Positions 36,440 to 45,521 are shown, counted from the stretch's first letter. The stretch: DNA of 64,000 bases from Vallitaleaceae bacterium (GCA_028277605.1 JANQFZ010000017.1:1-64000); one strand, 5' to 3'. Numbers and translations: made by a program. Notes: generated by a model from the sequence alone, not told the origin.

Positions 36440-38875
36440 TTATCCTAATTCCACCTCTATTTCACAGGTTGGCTTACTACATAATGGAATAATATTCCCT
36501 TTGATACTTGTGCCGTCCACTGTCAAGCTTTTAACACCTTTTGAAACATGGTAAGGATTAGCAACTTTTATTTTATACATGGTTCCTCTAAATTCACGAA
36601 CAGCCTCAAAATCAGACCATTCCTTTGGTATACAAGGATCAATCATAAGTCCATCGTACGTTGGTCTAATACCTAATATATATTGAGTAATTGCAATATA
36701 GTTCCATGAAGCAGTTCCAGTTAACCATGAATTTTTAGCTTCACCATGTCTCACTGCATCCGATCCTGCTATCATTTGAGAGTAGACATAGGGCTCAGTT
36801 CTATGGACATCACTTTGTTCTTCAAGATAGGCAGGTGCTATCTTTTTATATATTTCAAATGCATGATTCCCCCTGCCAATAACGGTTTCTGCAATAGCTA
36901 CCCATGGATTATTATGACAAAATATACCTGCATTTTCCTTATAGCCTGGAGGGTAAGAGGTAATTTCTCCAAGATTTAGATAATATTTGGAGTACGGTGG
37001 ATATAGAAGGCGCATACCATAGTCTGTATCTAAATACTGCTTAGCGGCATTTAAAGCTTTTTCAGTATATCCCTCTTCCTTTCCAATACCAGCCATACCA
37101 CACATGCCTTGAGGCTCAATAAAAATTTGTCCTTCATCATTGTCACGACTACCAATTTTATGACCTAAGGCATCATAAGCTCTTAGAAACCATTCTCCAT
37201 CAAAACCATACCTAATGACTGTATCTTCCATATTTTTTATAGCTTTCGCAGCTCTATCCGCTTCGTCAGATAGACCTTTTCTTTTGCAAAGCTCTACATA
37301 TTCTGGCCCTATAAAAACAAACATTCCTGCTATGAAAATTGACTCTGCTATTTTACCATCTGTAGCATTTTCCACTGTTTGAAAAGATTCACCCGGTTCC
37401 TGTGAAAAACAGTTTAAATTTAAGCAATCGTTCCAATCTGCGCGTCCAATTAAAGGTAGTCCATGAGGTCCTAAATGATTCAACGTATAATCAAAAGCTC
37501 GCTTGCAGTGGTCAAACAAAGGCGCTGTATTCTTATCATCTGAATCAAATGGCACCTGTTCATCCATAATTCCCCAGTCACCTGTTTCCTTAATATAGCT
37601 GGCGACAGCTAATATCAGCCAAAGGGGATCATCATTAAATCCACCACCAACGGCATCATTCCCTTTTTTGGTAAGCGGCTGGTACTGATGATAAGCACCG
37701 CCATCTTCAAGCTGTGTTGCTGCTAGGTCAATTATTCTCTGACGTACCTTTTCTGGTATTTGATGAACAAAGGATAGTAGATCTTGATTGGAATCTCTAA
37801 AACCCATGCCTCTTCCTATGCCAGACTCAAAAAATGAAGCACTCCGTGAAAGATTAAAGGTAACCATGCATTGATAGGCATTCCAGATATTAACCATGCG
37901 ATTAACCTTATCCTCTTTTGTTTGTACCGTGTATTTGGATAAGACACTGTCCCAGTGGTTTCTTAGTTCTTCAAGTGCCTGAACAACTTTTTGATTTTCG
38001 CTAAATCGACCTATCATCTCTTGCGCTTGTTTTTTATTAATCACATTAGGTTTTTCCCATTTATCATTGACCCTGTTTTCAACATATCCAAGAATGAAAA
38101 TATAGTTTTTTTCTTCATCTGGCTCTAATTCTACTAACAGTTGATGTGAAGCAATTGGCGACCAGCCGCTTGCCATGGATTGGCTGGACTGCCCATGACT
38201 AACAACTTGCGGATTTTGAACATTACCATATAGTCCTATGAAAGTTTCTCGATCCGTATCAAATCCTTCTATCTCTGCATTAACACTATAAAATGCATAG
38301 TGGTTCCGTCTCTCGCGATATTCTGTTTTATGATAAATGGTTGATCCTTCTACTTCAACTTCACCTGTACTAAAGTTTCGTTGGAAATTAGTCATATCAT
38401 CATAAGCATCCCACAAACAAAACTCAATATATGAGAATAGCTGGAGCTTTCTATGTGCTTTAGATTGATTATGAATGGTTATTCTATGTATCTCTCCATT
38501 AAACCCTATTGGAACAAAGGAGGTCTGTGTTACTTCAATATTATTTTTACTACCTATAATACGTGAATAGCCCAGCCCATGCCTACATTCATATTTATCT
38601 AAGTCACATTGAACAGGCTTCCATGCTGGAGACCATATGTCATCGTCTTCTTTCAAATAAAAATATCTGCCCTCATTATCTATTGGAACATTATTGTATC
38701 GATATCGTGTTAATCTTCTTAGCCTTGCGTCCTTATAAAAACAATACCCACCCGAAGTGTTCGAGAAAAGAGAAAAAAAATCATCACATCCCAAATAATT
38801 GATCCACGGATAGGGTGTTTTAGGTGTTGTTATTACATACTCTCTGTTCGTATCATCAAAATAACCATACTTCAC
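36440..38875 (-). CDS. Cellobiose phosphorylase (GH94)
   Basis: Cytoplasmic enzyme of 811 residues that splits cellobiose with phosphate to glucose-1-phosphate and glucose. From memory the length and motifs agree with clostridial cellobiose phosphorylases: [17 protein letters not shown] at the start, [12 protein letters not shown], and the catalytic [15 protein letters not shown] near residues 478-490. The sugar-binding [13 protein letters not shown] is present. It lies 39 bp after lacI in the same operon. Activity on other beta-glucosides or N,N'-diacetylchitobiose is less likely given the sequence. No cellobiose transporter is in the window. Confidence 0.93.
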   Translation of the reverse strand: MKYGYFDDTNREYVITTPKTPYPWINYLGCDDFFSLFSNTSGGYCFYKDARLRRLTRYRYNNVPIDNEGRYFYLKEDDDIWSPAWKPVQCDLDKYECRHGLGYSRIIGSKNNIEVTQTSFVPIGFNGEIHRITIHNQSKAHRKLQLFSYIEFCLWDAYDDMTNFQRNFSTGEVEVEGSTIYHKTEYRERRNHYAFYSVNAEIEGFDTDRETFIGLYGNVQNPQVVSHGQSSQSMASGWSPIASHQLLVELEPDEEKNYIFILGYVENRVNDKWEKPNVINKKQAQEMIGRFSENQKVVQALEELRNHWDSVLSKYTVQTKEDKVNRMVNIWNAYQCMVTFNLSRSASFFESGIGRGMGFRDSNQDLLSFVHQIPEKVRQRIIDLAATQLEDGGAYHQYQPLTKKGNDAVGGGFNDDPLWLILAVASYIKETGDWGIMDEQVPFDSDDKNTAPLFDHCKRAFDYTLNHLGPHGLPLIGRADWNDCLNLNCFSQEPGESFQTVENATDGKIAESIFIAGMFVFIGPEYVELCKRKGLSDEADRAAKAIKNMEDTVIRYGFDGEWFLRAYDALGHKIGSRDNDEGQIFIEPQGMCGMAGIGKEEGYTEKALNAAKQYLDTDYGMRLLYPPYSKYYLNLGEITSYPPGYKENAGIFCHNNPWVAIAETVIGRGNHAFEIYKKIAPAYLEEQSDVHRTEPYVYSQMIAGSDAVRHGEAKNSWLTGTASWNYIAITQYILGIRPTYDGLMIDPCIPKEWSDFEAVREFRGTMYKIKVANPYHVSKGVKSLTVDGTSIKGNIIPLCSKPTCEIEVELG

Positions 38876-38914
38876 CTAAGCTTCCTCCTTTTTTTGTTTA
38901 ATCATTATTATAGG

Positions 38915-39958
38915 CTATTGAGTAGACTGCCTTTTTATTAATTGAACATCATATTCAAAAAGACTTTGCTTTGCCTCTCCTTCCCGAATGTATAAGTCTA
39001 ATATCTCAACAGCCTTACTACCGATCTCATAATATGGCTGATTAAATGTTGTTAAGGATGGCGTGATCTGCCTGCCAAGACCGACATTATCAAATCCAAT
39101 AATCGATACATCATCAGGTACTCGAACCCCATTATCTACCAAGGCATTGATAGCAGCAATCGCCATATAGTCATTTCCTGCTAAAAAAGCACTCGGGAGC
39201 GTTCTTCCTAGTGCTAGTTGATTCACTTTTTGATAGGCTATTTTGGGAGAAAACATGCCTTCTATAACATACTTTTCTTCATACTCTAAACCTAGCAGCT
39301 GGATCATTTCTAAATAGGCTTGGTATCTCATACGTCCAGAGTAGGTGTAATCGGTACCTTTTATCATACCGATTTGTCTATGACCCTGATCGTATAAATT
39401 CTGCATAGTTGTTTTGATAGCTTTTTCATCTAATGTATTAATGACACATAGTCTGCTTTTTGAATGCTCTTGAAGATATTTTCTTTTTTCTGCATCTAAA
39501 TCAAATATAACAAGGGATGAGTTTATTCTAGATAAATCAATCGTTTCAACCGCTTCGTCCTGAGTTCCAATAATAATGCCGCCGTCAATCCTTTTTTCTA
39601 TAAAGGCTTGATTTACCTTATCGTAGTCATCATTTTTAGTTACAGTGTGAACTAAGACATAATAGCCCATACCATTGGCTTGGTCTACAATAGCATCAAG
39701 ATAATTGGTATAATAGTCATTTTGAAATATTTTACAGTCCGTATTTGTATCCCCACTGATAATAAAAAATAGTCCTATGGTATTATTTTTCTTGCCTGCC
39801 AGAGTCCTTGCATAAGAGTTGGGCATATAGTTGTATTCCTTTATAACTCTCATGACTTTTTCCCTTGTTTTTTCTGGAACATTGGAGTAATTATTAATGA
39901 CCCTAGAAACGGTGCTTCTGGATACCCCCGCAATTTTTGCAATGTCTTCACTTTTCAT
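38915..39958 (-). CDS. LacI-family transcriptional repressor
   Basis: Regulator of 347 residues: N-terminal LacI helix-turn-helix (SEDIAKIAGVSRSTVSRVINN), hinge helix (ARTLAGKK) and a periplasmic-binding-protein-like sensor. The ATG at 39958 has GGAGG five bases before it; a TTG at 39970 is in frame but overlaps the ribosome site region. First gene of an operon with the cellobiose phosphorylase. A 20-bp palindrome over its own promoter (40131-40150) is the likely operator, so the operon should be autorepressed and induced by a cellobiose-related sugar. Confidence 0.93.
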   Translation of the reverse strand: MKSEDIAKIAGVSRSTVSRVINNYSNVPEKTREKVMRVIKEYNYMPNSYARTLAGKKNNTIGLFFIISGDTNTDCKIFQNDYYTNYLDAIVDQANGMGYYVLVHTVTKNDDYDKVNQAFIEKRIDGGIIIGTQDEAVETIDLSRINSSLVIFDLDAEKRKYLQEHSKSRLCVINTLDEKAIKTTMQNLYDQGHRQIGMIKGTDYTYSGRMRYQAYLEMIQLLGLEYEEKYVIEGMFSPKIAYQKVNQLALGRTLPSAFLAGNDYMAIAAINALVDNGVRVPDDVSIIGFDNVGLGRQITPSLTTFNQPYYEIGSKAVEILDLYIREGEAKQSLFEYDVQLIKRQSTQ

Positions 39959-40009
39959 AGTTTCCTCCAACGGTAACTTTTTGAATTTAGCTTATAAATA
40001 AAATAGTCA

Positions 40010-40058
40010 ATATATTGAACTCAGCAGTTGAATTACCTCATCTAAATGTTCAATATAT
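40010..40058. repeat. Perfect 11-bp inverted repeat in the lacI leader
   Basis: ATATATTGAAC (40010-40020) and GTTCAATATAT (40048-40058) separated by 27 bp inside the untranslated leader of lacI. It could be an mRNA stem or a second regulator site. It has no U-tract, so it is not a terminator. Confidence 0.5.
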
Positions 40059-40130
40059 ATGCTTTATTGTATAGTAGAATAGCTCTACATATCATGCTAG
40101 TAAATATCAAACAGAAATAGTGTGTAGATA

Positions 40131-40176
40131 TAATAAACGCGTGTTTATTATACTACATATGCTATTCATCTGTCAA
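40131..40176 (-). promoter_or_regulatory. lacI operon promoter with LacI-type operator
   Basis: Promoter -35 TTGACA (40171-40176), 18-bp spacer, -10 TATAAT (40147-40152). The palindrome TAATAAAC-GCGT-GTTTATTA (40131-40150) covers the -10 and the start point, with a central CG as in LacI-family operators. The rest of the 440-bp gap (39959-40398) holds only the inverted repeat at 40010-40058 and the sleC start region. Confidence 0.8.
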
Positions 40177-40398
40177 TAGATTCACCTTTTTGGGTTAACC
40201 CTATTTAATGTTAAAAAGATAGTAATATAGTCTAAATAATAGATATCCGTAACAGTCAAGGGTTTATAGTATAAGTTCATAACTCACTAGATATCCTATT
40301 TAGTTCTATTTTGATTCAAGCTTTATTTGAATTAGCAATTATCAAATCTAAGCTATATTCATATACTTATAGTAAACAAGTGATTTAGAGGATTTTAT

Positions 40399-41304
40399 AT
40401 GATAAACAAAAAAGTATATCCAGCTGAAATGTCTACACAGACCTTTGGTAAATTAACCATTAATGTGGCAACTCAAGTCGGCTTAAAACCTATAGAAGGT
40501 GCTCAGGTCATCGTAAGAAAAACAGGTGTAGATACTCCAGTTATAGAGCAACTGGCAACTGATGGATCTGGTCAGACGGTTACAGTTGAATTGGAAACAC
40601 CGCCTTTTGAGGCAAGTCAAGAACCAAGTGACCAAAAGCCTTATGGAGAATATACAGTTCAAGTTGCAGCTCCCCAGCTCAATCCTGTTCAAGTAGATGC
40701 TGTTCAACTCTTAGCGGATCAGACAGCCATTCAAGCTATACGAATGATTCCACTAGCTGAGATTTCCTCTCAACAAGCACAACCTATTGTTATTGATCCT
40801 CATACGTTATATGCTGAATATCCCCCCAAAATACCAGAAGATGAGATTAAGACAGAGGTAGATGAACCTGATTGGGTTGTACTACCATTTGTTCAAGTTC
40901 CTGAAACTATTGTTGTACATGATGGTGTTCCTAATGATACATCTGCTCCTAATTATTTTGTTAATTTTAAGGAGTATATAAAAAATGTTGCCTCATCAGA
41001 AATCTATTCTACGTGGCCAGAAAACACTATTATTGCGAACATACTAGCTGTTTTATCTTTTACCCTTAATCGAGTTTACACAGAATGGTATAGAAATAAA
41101 GGTTATAGGTTTACCATAACCTCTTCGACTGCTTTTGATCATAAATTTATTTATGGTAGAAATATTTATAGAAACATATCAGAAATAGTTGACACTGTCT
41201 TTATAAATTATTGTTCTAGACCGGGTATTCGTCAACCGTTATTTACACAATATTGTGATGGTCAACGGGTTAGCTGTCCTACTTGGATGTCCGTGTTGCA
41301 GTAG
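40399..41304 (+). CDS. sleC: SleC-like spore cortex-lytic enzyme, 5' part of a split gene
   Basis: The first 297 codons (to the ATG at 41287-41289) encode an N-terminal beta-rich pro-region (about 15-120), then the SleC/SpoIID-type core with VQVPETIVVHDG, EYIKNVASSEIYSTWPENT and FTQYCDGQRVSCPTWM. After that the frame runs into the inserted element and stops within five codons (SVLQ-stop). The peptidoglycan-binding C-terminus is missing here but is found in the same frame at 45097-45480. TAGAGGA precedes the ATG. In Clostridia, SleC degrades spore cortex during germination after cleavage by Csp proteases. A CATATACT sequence upstream resembles a sigma-E -10 box but I found no convincing -35. 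Confidence 0.85.
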   Translation: MINKKVYPAEMSTQTFGKLTINVATQVGLKPIEGAQVIVRKTGVDTPVIEQLATDGSGQTVTVELETPPFEASQEPSDQKPYGEYTVQVAAPQLNPVQVDAVQLLADQTAIQAIRMIPLAEISSQQAQPIVIDPHTLYAEYPPKIPEDEIKTEVDEPDWVVLPFVQVPETIVVHDGVPNDTSAPNYFVNFKEYIKNVASSEIYSTWPENTIIANILAVLSFTLNRVYTEWYRNKGYRFTITSSTAFDHKFIYGRNIYRNISEIVDTVFINYCSRPGIRQPLFTQYCDGQRVSCPTWMSVLQ

Positions 41305-41315
41305 GGAATAAATAA
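41262..41315 (+). other. Left attachment site (attL) of the inserted element
   Basis: Gene half-site TCCTACTT, core GGATG (41285-41289), then the element arm GCAGTAGGGAATAAATAA (41298-41315). The arm starts nine bases from the dyad axis, which falls between T41288 and G41289. Confidence 0.8.
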
Positions 41316-41344
41316 GAATAAATATTGTTTGTCAGACAATTGAA

Positions 41345-41373
41345 AAGGGATATCCCTAAGGTATCCCCTTTCT
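41345..41373 (-). terminator. Hairpin after the GNAT gene
   Basis: Near-perfect stem (AAAGGGATA with TATCCCCTTT, one-base bulge) just after the acetyltransferase stop codon; weak U-tract on the minus strand. Confidence 0.5.
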
Positions 41374-41378
41374 TGTTA

Positions 41379-42269
41379 TTATCTTTCTCTCCACATAGTA
41401 GTAGTAGCATATGGACGCATCCCAATACTATAATAAAACTGTTGTGATGATCCTACCAAAGTACTTTTAGCACCAAGTTTTCCAACGCGTCGAATTCCCT
41501 CAAGGACTACTGCTTTTCCTAATCCCATCTTACGATAATCAGGGTCAGTTGCTACTGGTTCTATAACTGCATAACCAGCTTTAGTATCATACCACATTCC
41601 ACTATAAGCAACAAAATTGCCATTTGGTGCAACTACAGCTAGCTTTAGATTCAAATCTGCATTAGGACGATTCATAGATTCTGCAAATTCACTTTCATCT
41701 TTTTGAGAAAATTCAAACTTACCTTCACCATTTAACTCATGGTTAAAACCTTTCCATAATACACGTCCATATTGGTATAAATCATAAGTTTCTTTCATTG
41801 AAGTAATGTAAAATCCTTCTGGCAAATCATATGCTATAGGTGATTTATCAAGATAAAAAATAGCATCACTTTCTTTCTTTTCTGTAGCAATGAAATTAAG
41901 TTTGGCGGCAATACTCTGAAACTCTAAATCAGTATCTGCAATCATAACTCCAAATTTTCCATCTTTCACCAAATTACTTTTTGCATACAGCAATATATCA
42001 TTTTTTAAGAATGTATATTGAGGTAGTGTTAAACAAAACCCAACTCCTAACTGACAATCAAAAGTTGCTACTCCTACAATTTCCTTAGCATTCTCCCATA
42101 TACCAATTTTACTTACTGAAGCTTTATCTAAATAACTATGGGTTATCATCCAATCCCATCTTGCATATGTAAATTCTGTATATCCCAACTTTAGTAAAAA
42201 CGTTCTTACTTTAAAATAATCATCTGTAATACCTGCTTGTTTTGTATAATTTCTAAATTGTATTGACAT
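41379..42269 (-). CDS. GNAT-family acetyltransferase (element cargo)
   Basis: Soluble protein of 296 residues. The C-terminal GNAT domain has the acetyl-CoA motif VATDPDYRKMGLGKAVVLEG (near residue 245), and the N-terminal half looks like a degenerate second acyltransferase domain. GGAGG lies upstream of the ATG. It is inside the element that splits sleC, in the same direction as the recombinase. The substrate is unknown; it is probably a passenger. Confidence 0.8.
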   Translation of the reverse strand: MSIQFRNYTKQAGITDDYFKVRTFLLKLGYTEFTYARWDWMITHSYLDKASVSKIGIWENAKEIVGVATFDCQLGVGFCLTLPQYTFLKNDILLYAKSNLVKDGKFGVMIADTDLEFQSIAAKLNFIATEKKESDAIFYLDKSPIAYDLPEGFYITSMKETYDLYQYGRVLWKGFNHELNGEGKFEFSQKDESEFAESMNRPNADLNLKLAVVAPNGNFVAYSGMWYDTKAGYAVIEPVATDPDYRKMGLGKAVVLEGIRRVGKLGAKSTLVGSSQQFYYSIGMRPYATTTMWRER

Positions 42270-42338
42270 AGGTAAACCTCCTTTATAAACTATAATACCC
42301 CTTGATTAATATTGTATAAATATACAGTTTACCTATAA

Positions 42339-42440
42339 TCATTCTATACCCAACCCCAAAACAGTTTTCATTTCTTGTGTCATGTTCATTAATTTTCTAC
42401 TTTCTTTAAATCGTTTACCAATTACTTTGTAATCAATCAT
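42339..42440 (-). pseudogene. Fragment of an XRE-type helix-turn-helix gene
   Basis: Thirty-three codons, KVIGKRFKESRKLMNMTQE..., match the first helices of an XRE-family DNA-binding domain; the stop comes before the recognition helix. The remainder is absent, so it is taken as a remnant. Lies between the GNAT and recombinase genes. Confidence 0.5.
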
Positions 42441-42445
42441 TTTTA

Positions 42446-42592
42446 TCACTCTGCTTTTGTTGTCCACGTAACTGATAATGGACTATATACTTCTAGCAAT
42501 TTAAAATATGTATTTAATTTATGTATCCCACCTACAACATATATTTTACCATTAACTTCAGCTCCTCCCATATTTATTCTCTCAATCGACAT
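42446..42592 (-). pseudogene. Fragment of a Kelch-repeat gene
   Basis: Forty-eight codons with one recognisable Kelch repeat, GGAEVNGKIYVVGG ... LEVYSPLSVTWTTKAE. No further repeats and no full-length frame nearby. With the XRE fragment it shows that the 698-bp gap (42270-42967) is decayed cargo; I see nothing else coding in that gap. Confidence 0.5.
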
Positions 42593-42967
42593 AGAAGTCT
42601 TGTCCCTAAATCCTCACCTTCAGCACCTAATACAGTGAGTGACTAGTCATAAAATAGCTACAACATTACAAAACTGAATAATCTTTCGTGTTTTTTCATA
42701 TACATTCATCCTTTTCTAGTAATTTATTCTATCATTATATCATAGTACTTATGTAATGTTTAGTATTATAACCAGCTTAACTAGGTAGTATAATATAGTG
42801 TTATTATCTCTTGTAAATTATTTTGTTACGCCAATAATTAACAAAGCAGCTTATATCTAATGTAAAACTAATATCCCATATATATAAATAAACACGATAT
42901 ATTTAGCACAACAATATAATAATTATAAGATAAGGAACGTTATACAATGTTCATTATAGCAAAGGTA

Positions 42968-44413
42968 TCAATATAAATATGGATAGTAATTGATTTCTAC
43001 AGTACCTTTAGAAACGTCTACTACTATATTTTTTACAAACGATTTTAATACTCTGTTTTTCTCGATTACTGATAAAGTTTTATCTTTTAGTATGTCATAC
43101 ACATTGCTCTTTCTATATCTAATGAATTCATCTGCACTATAAGAACTAAGTGATAACTTATTCAATTGGCTCTTAATGCTCTGTTCTTCTTTTGATATGG
43201 ACTCTTTATTACTCTTGTACTCAACTAATGTATCAATTTCTTCTAAGAAAGCTTCTTTAGCTAGCTGATACTTGTTTTGAATCTTTATCAACTGTCTATT
43301 CAGTACATCAAGATTTAGAACTTTATTTGTCTCTGGTATCCGTTCTACATCAAAGTATAAATCATTCATGTCTTCGTAAATCTTATCCAATATAACTGAC
43401 TCAAGTCTCTTTAATGAAATACGGTTTGAATACTGACACGACCCTTTTAAATATTTATTACATACATAATAATGATATTTACCAGTACCATTTAAAGTCA
43501 TGGGTCCCCCACAATAAGCACACTTAACAACTCCGGATAACCAGTGACCATACTCGCTTGAAGGTCTATATTTATTACCATGTATCTCCGAGATATGTTT
43601 AAGTTTATTGACTGCTTTATCATATATTTCCTTAGAAATAATTGGCTCATGATCAGCTTTAGCAATAATCCATTCTGATTCATCGTTTATTTTGTTATTC
43701 TTACGATAGTTCCATCTTGTATACCCTGCATATATAGGATTATGTAAAATATACTTAATGTTTCTTTTCTCAAAACGATTGCCTTTGCTTGTTCTAAAGC
43801 CTAATTCATTCAAGTACTTAGTAATATCATGAATTGTCCTGTCCTCATTCACAAACTTTTCAAATATAGAACGAATAATTAACGCTTCTTTGGGGATAAT
43901 AACTGGTGGTTTTTTACTCTCTACTATTGTATAACCTAACGGCGGTCTAGCTAGATACCCTCCCCTCTTTGCCTTTTCAACCATGCCTTTTTTAACTTCA
44001 TCAGCTAGGTTTAAACTGTAATATTCAGCCATAGCTTCAAGCATGCTCTCGAGAATAATAGAAAATTTGTCATCCTCAAGCTGTTCTGTAATGCTGATAA
44101 CTTTAATACCACATTCCTTTCTTAGTAGAGATTTAAAGACAACGCTGTCCTCCCTATTTCTAGCAAATCTATCAAACTTATGTACTAAGATGACATCAAA
44201 TAATTTTTCTTTTGCAAGCTTAATCATTTTCATAAAAGCTGGTCTTTTTTCTGCTTTTTTACCACTTATTCCTTCATCAGTAAATACAAACTCAGGTTTA
44301 ATAGCAATATTATTTTTTTCAGCATAGATATATATGGCATTCTTCTGTGCTTCAGGACTAAACTCAATTTGTTCATGAGTACTAACTCTAATATAGGCTG
44401 CCCCTCTCAGCAT
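42968..44413 (-). CDS. Large serine recombinase (SpoIVCA-type)
   Basis: Site-specific recombinase of 481 residues. The N-terminal resolvase domain has the nucleophile Ser11 in AYIRVSTHEQ. The recombinase domain (about 160-260; PPLGYTI, NPIYAGYTRWNYR) and a zinc ribbon (CAYCGG ... YVCNKY-x-x-GSC) follow, ending in a coiled coil (about 350-440) used for directionality control in this family. Length is close to Bacillus SpoIVCA (about 500). Its ATG overlaps the stop of the 52-residue ORF (TAATG). It should cut at the GGATG core of the element ends. Confidence 0.95.
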   Translation of the reverse strand: MLRGAAYIRVSTHEQIEFSPEAQKNAIYIYAEKNNIAIKPEFVFTDEGISGKKAEKRPAFMKMIKLAKEKLFDVILVHKFDRFARNREDSVVFKSLLRKECGIKVISITEQLEDDKFSIILESMLEAMAEYYSLNLADEVKKGMVEKAKRGGYLARPPLGYTIVESKKPPVIIPKEALIIRSIFEKFVNEDRTIHDITKYLNELGFRTSKGNRFEKRNIKYILHNPIYAGYTRWNYRKNNKINDESEWIIAKADHEPIISKEIYDKAVNKLKHISEIHGNKYRPSSEYGHWLSGVVKCAYCGGPMTLNGTGKYHYYVCNKYLKGSCQYSNRISLKRLESVILDKIYEDMNDLYFDVERIPETNKVLNLDVLNRQLIKIQNKYQLAKEAFLEEIDTLVEYKSNKESISKEEQSIKSQLNKLSLSSYSADEFIRYRKSNVYDILKDKTLSVIEKNRVLKSFVKNIVVDVSKGTVEINYYPYLY

Positions 44414-44571
44414 TATAGATCATCTCTTTTGTTAGATTCTATAACTTTATATCCCAAAGCTTTTAATGCTTGCTTATTTAGTTTAAAACTATAAAACTGT
44501 TTCTCTTTATCAGATAAATTTTTAAACGCTATGCGATCTTTATTGAGCACAATGTAAGAAGTAACTTTCAT
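44413..44571 (-). CDS. 52-residue protein coupled to the recombinase
   Basis: MKVTSYIVLNKDRIAFKNLS..., basic and helical, encoded directly before the recombinase with overlapping stop and start (TAATG). Ribosome site weak (AGGGTGTG). Small genes next to sporulation-linked serine recombinases often encode the directionality factor that drives excision (SprB in SP-beta, CD1234 in the C. difficile skin). That role here is inferred from size and position only. Confidence 0.65.
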   Translation of the reverse strand: MKVTSYIVLNKDRIAFKNLSDKEKQFYSFKLNKQALKALGYKVIESNKRDDL

Positions 44572-44904
44572 TATTCAATCACACCCTATACAAATAGCTT
44601 TATATGTTACAATATATGAATAACAGGTTGTCTAATTTGCTAACAATCAACAATCTATATCCTATCAATAACAAAAGTTCATTACTTGACTTACATCTTT
44701 TTAAATGTTAAACTTTTAACATACTGTATCTGTTAGTATATTACTCAAATTTTTATGATTAATAGTCGTATTTTTACTAGTCCTTATTAAAGATTGAACA
44801 TTATACTAATATAATTTACATAGGATTATTTAATAATAACTTTAAGTTTATTTATCTAATATTTTGTTTTTTAAATATATTATATTAATGAAAGGTGTAT
44901 GGTT

Positions 44905-45018
44905 ATGAAAAAAAATATCAAACAAAGAGTAGTAATTCACATGATTGATATGTTGGATAAAAACAGGAGATTATTAAACCAAATAATGAAATTTCAGGAC
45001 ATAAAAAATACTATATAA
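44905..45018 (+). CDS. 37-residue ORF near the right end of the element
   Basis: MKKNIKQRVVIHMIDMLDKN..., charged and probably helical, on the strand opposite to the recombinase. AAAGGTG lies seven bases before the ATG. It ends 54 bp before the left arm of attR. An alternative candidate for an excision factor. The 330-bp stretch before it (44572-44904) shows no gene; it must hold the recombinase promoter. Confidence 0.45.
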   Translation: MKKNIKQRVVIHMIDMLDKNRRLLNQIMKFQDIKNTI

Positions 45019-45071
45019 TAACTGCGATTGGTTGTTTATTCTTTCCTTATCAAGTTGATTAAGATTAGACT

Positions 45072-45112
45072 TTATTTATCCCCTACTGCCACAAGGATGA
45101 GGCAGTGGGAAA
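45072..45112 (+). other. Right attachment site (attR) of the inserted element
   Basis: Element arm TTATTTATCCCCTACTGC (45072-45089), core GGATG (45095-45099), then the gene half-site AGGCAGTGGGA. The arm is the inverted repeat (17 of 18) of the arm in attL. Confidence 0.8.
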
Positions 45113-45480
45113 GTAAATATGATGGTGATGCTGGCTTAAGAGCGGTAGAAATCTTAAGAAAATATTATGGTCAGGATTTATTCATTAACACAGCTACAGA
45201 AGTTGCTGGAATACCTTCCTCATGGCCGGGATTTAATTTACAGCAAGGCTCAAGAGGAGAGCCAGTAAGAACCATACAAATGCAGATAAATGCAATTTCA
45301 AATAACTACCCCGCCATTCGTAAGGTTAGGGTCGATGGTATTTTTGGACCAGAAACCAAAGAAGCCGTTCAGAAATTTCAAGAGGTGTTTTACCTGCCTC
45401 CAAATGGTATTGTGGATTATCCAACATGGTATAAAATATCTGATATATTTGTTGCCGTTACAAGATTATCTGAGCTATAA
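45095..45480 (+). CDS. sleC: SleC-like spore cortex-lytic enzyme, 3' part of a split gene
   Basis: Codons for RQWESKYDGDAGLRAVEILRKYYGQDLFIN continue the SpoIID-type motif seen in intact family members. They are followed by a PG_binding_1 domain (LQQGSRGEPVRTIQMQIN ... VDGIFGPETKEAVQKFQ) and the family C-terminus. The open frame reaches back to 45028 only by chance in element sequence and has no ribosome site, so this part cannot be expressed alone. Joined to 40399-41289 at the GGATG core it gives 423 codons, the usual size of clostridial SleC. A strong hairpin follows. Confidence 0.85.
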
Positions 45481-45521
45481 AAAACCTATAACATATCCAT
45501 TTTGGGTATGTTATAGGTTTT
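45481..45521. terminator. Bidirectional terminator between sleC and the export operon
   Basis: Fifteen-pair perfect outer stem (45481-45495 with 45507-45521) extended by three inner pairs, five-base loop; U-rich tails on both strands. It serves the sleC 3' end and the minus-strand export operon. Confidence 0.9.

Larger units (their letters stand above)
41285..45099 (-). mobile_element. 3.8-kb serine-recombinase element interrupting sleC
   Basis: Bounded by direct GGATG repeats (41285-41289 and 45095-45099); one repeat plus the insert is 3,810 bp. The internal ends form an inverted repeat (45072-45089 and 41298-41315, 17 of 18) placed symmetrically, nine bases either side of the T|G step of the core. 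It carries a large serine recombinase, a 52-residue overlapping partner, a GNAT acetyltransferase, fragments of a Kelch and an XRE gene and a 37-residue ORF. Removing it rejoins codon 297 to CAG-coded residues in frame (SCPTWM-RQWESKYDG), giving a 423-codon gene. Confidence 0.85.

Noticed and set aside
36055-36440. Riboswitch controlling deoC on the minus strand
   Set aside because: The stems before deoC lose several pairs on the minus strand (G-U becomes A-C), and no known aptamer core was recognised; only the hairpin at 36121-36163 fits that strand.
45028-45480. Stand-alone 150-residue peptidoglycan-binding protein
   Set aside because: The first 23 codons are element sequence starting from a TTG without a ribosome site. 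From 45097 on it is the missing C-terminus of the split sleC-like gene.
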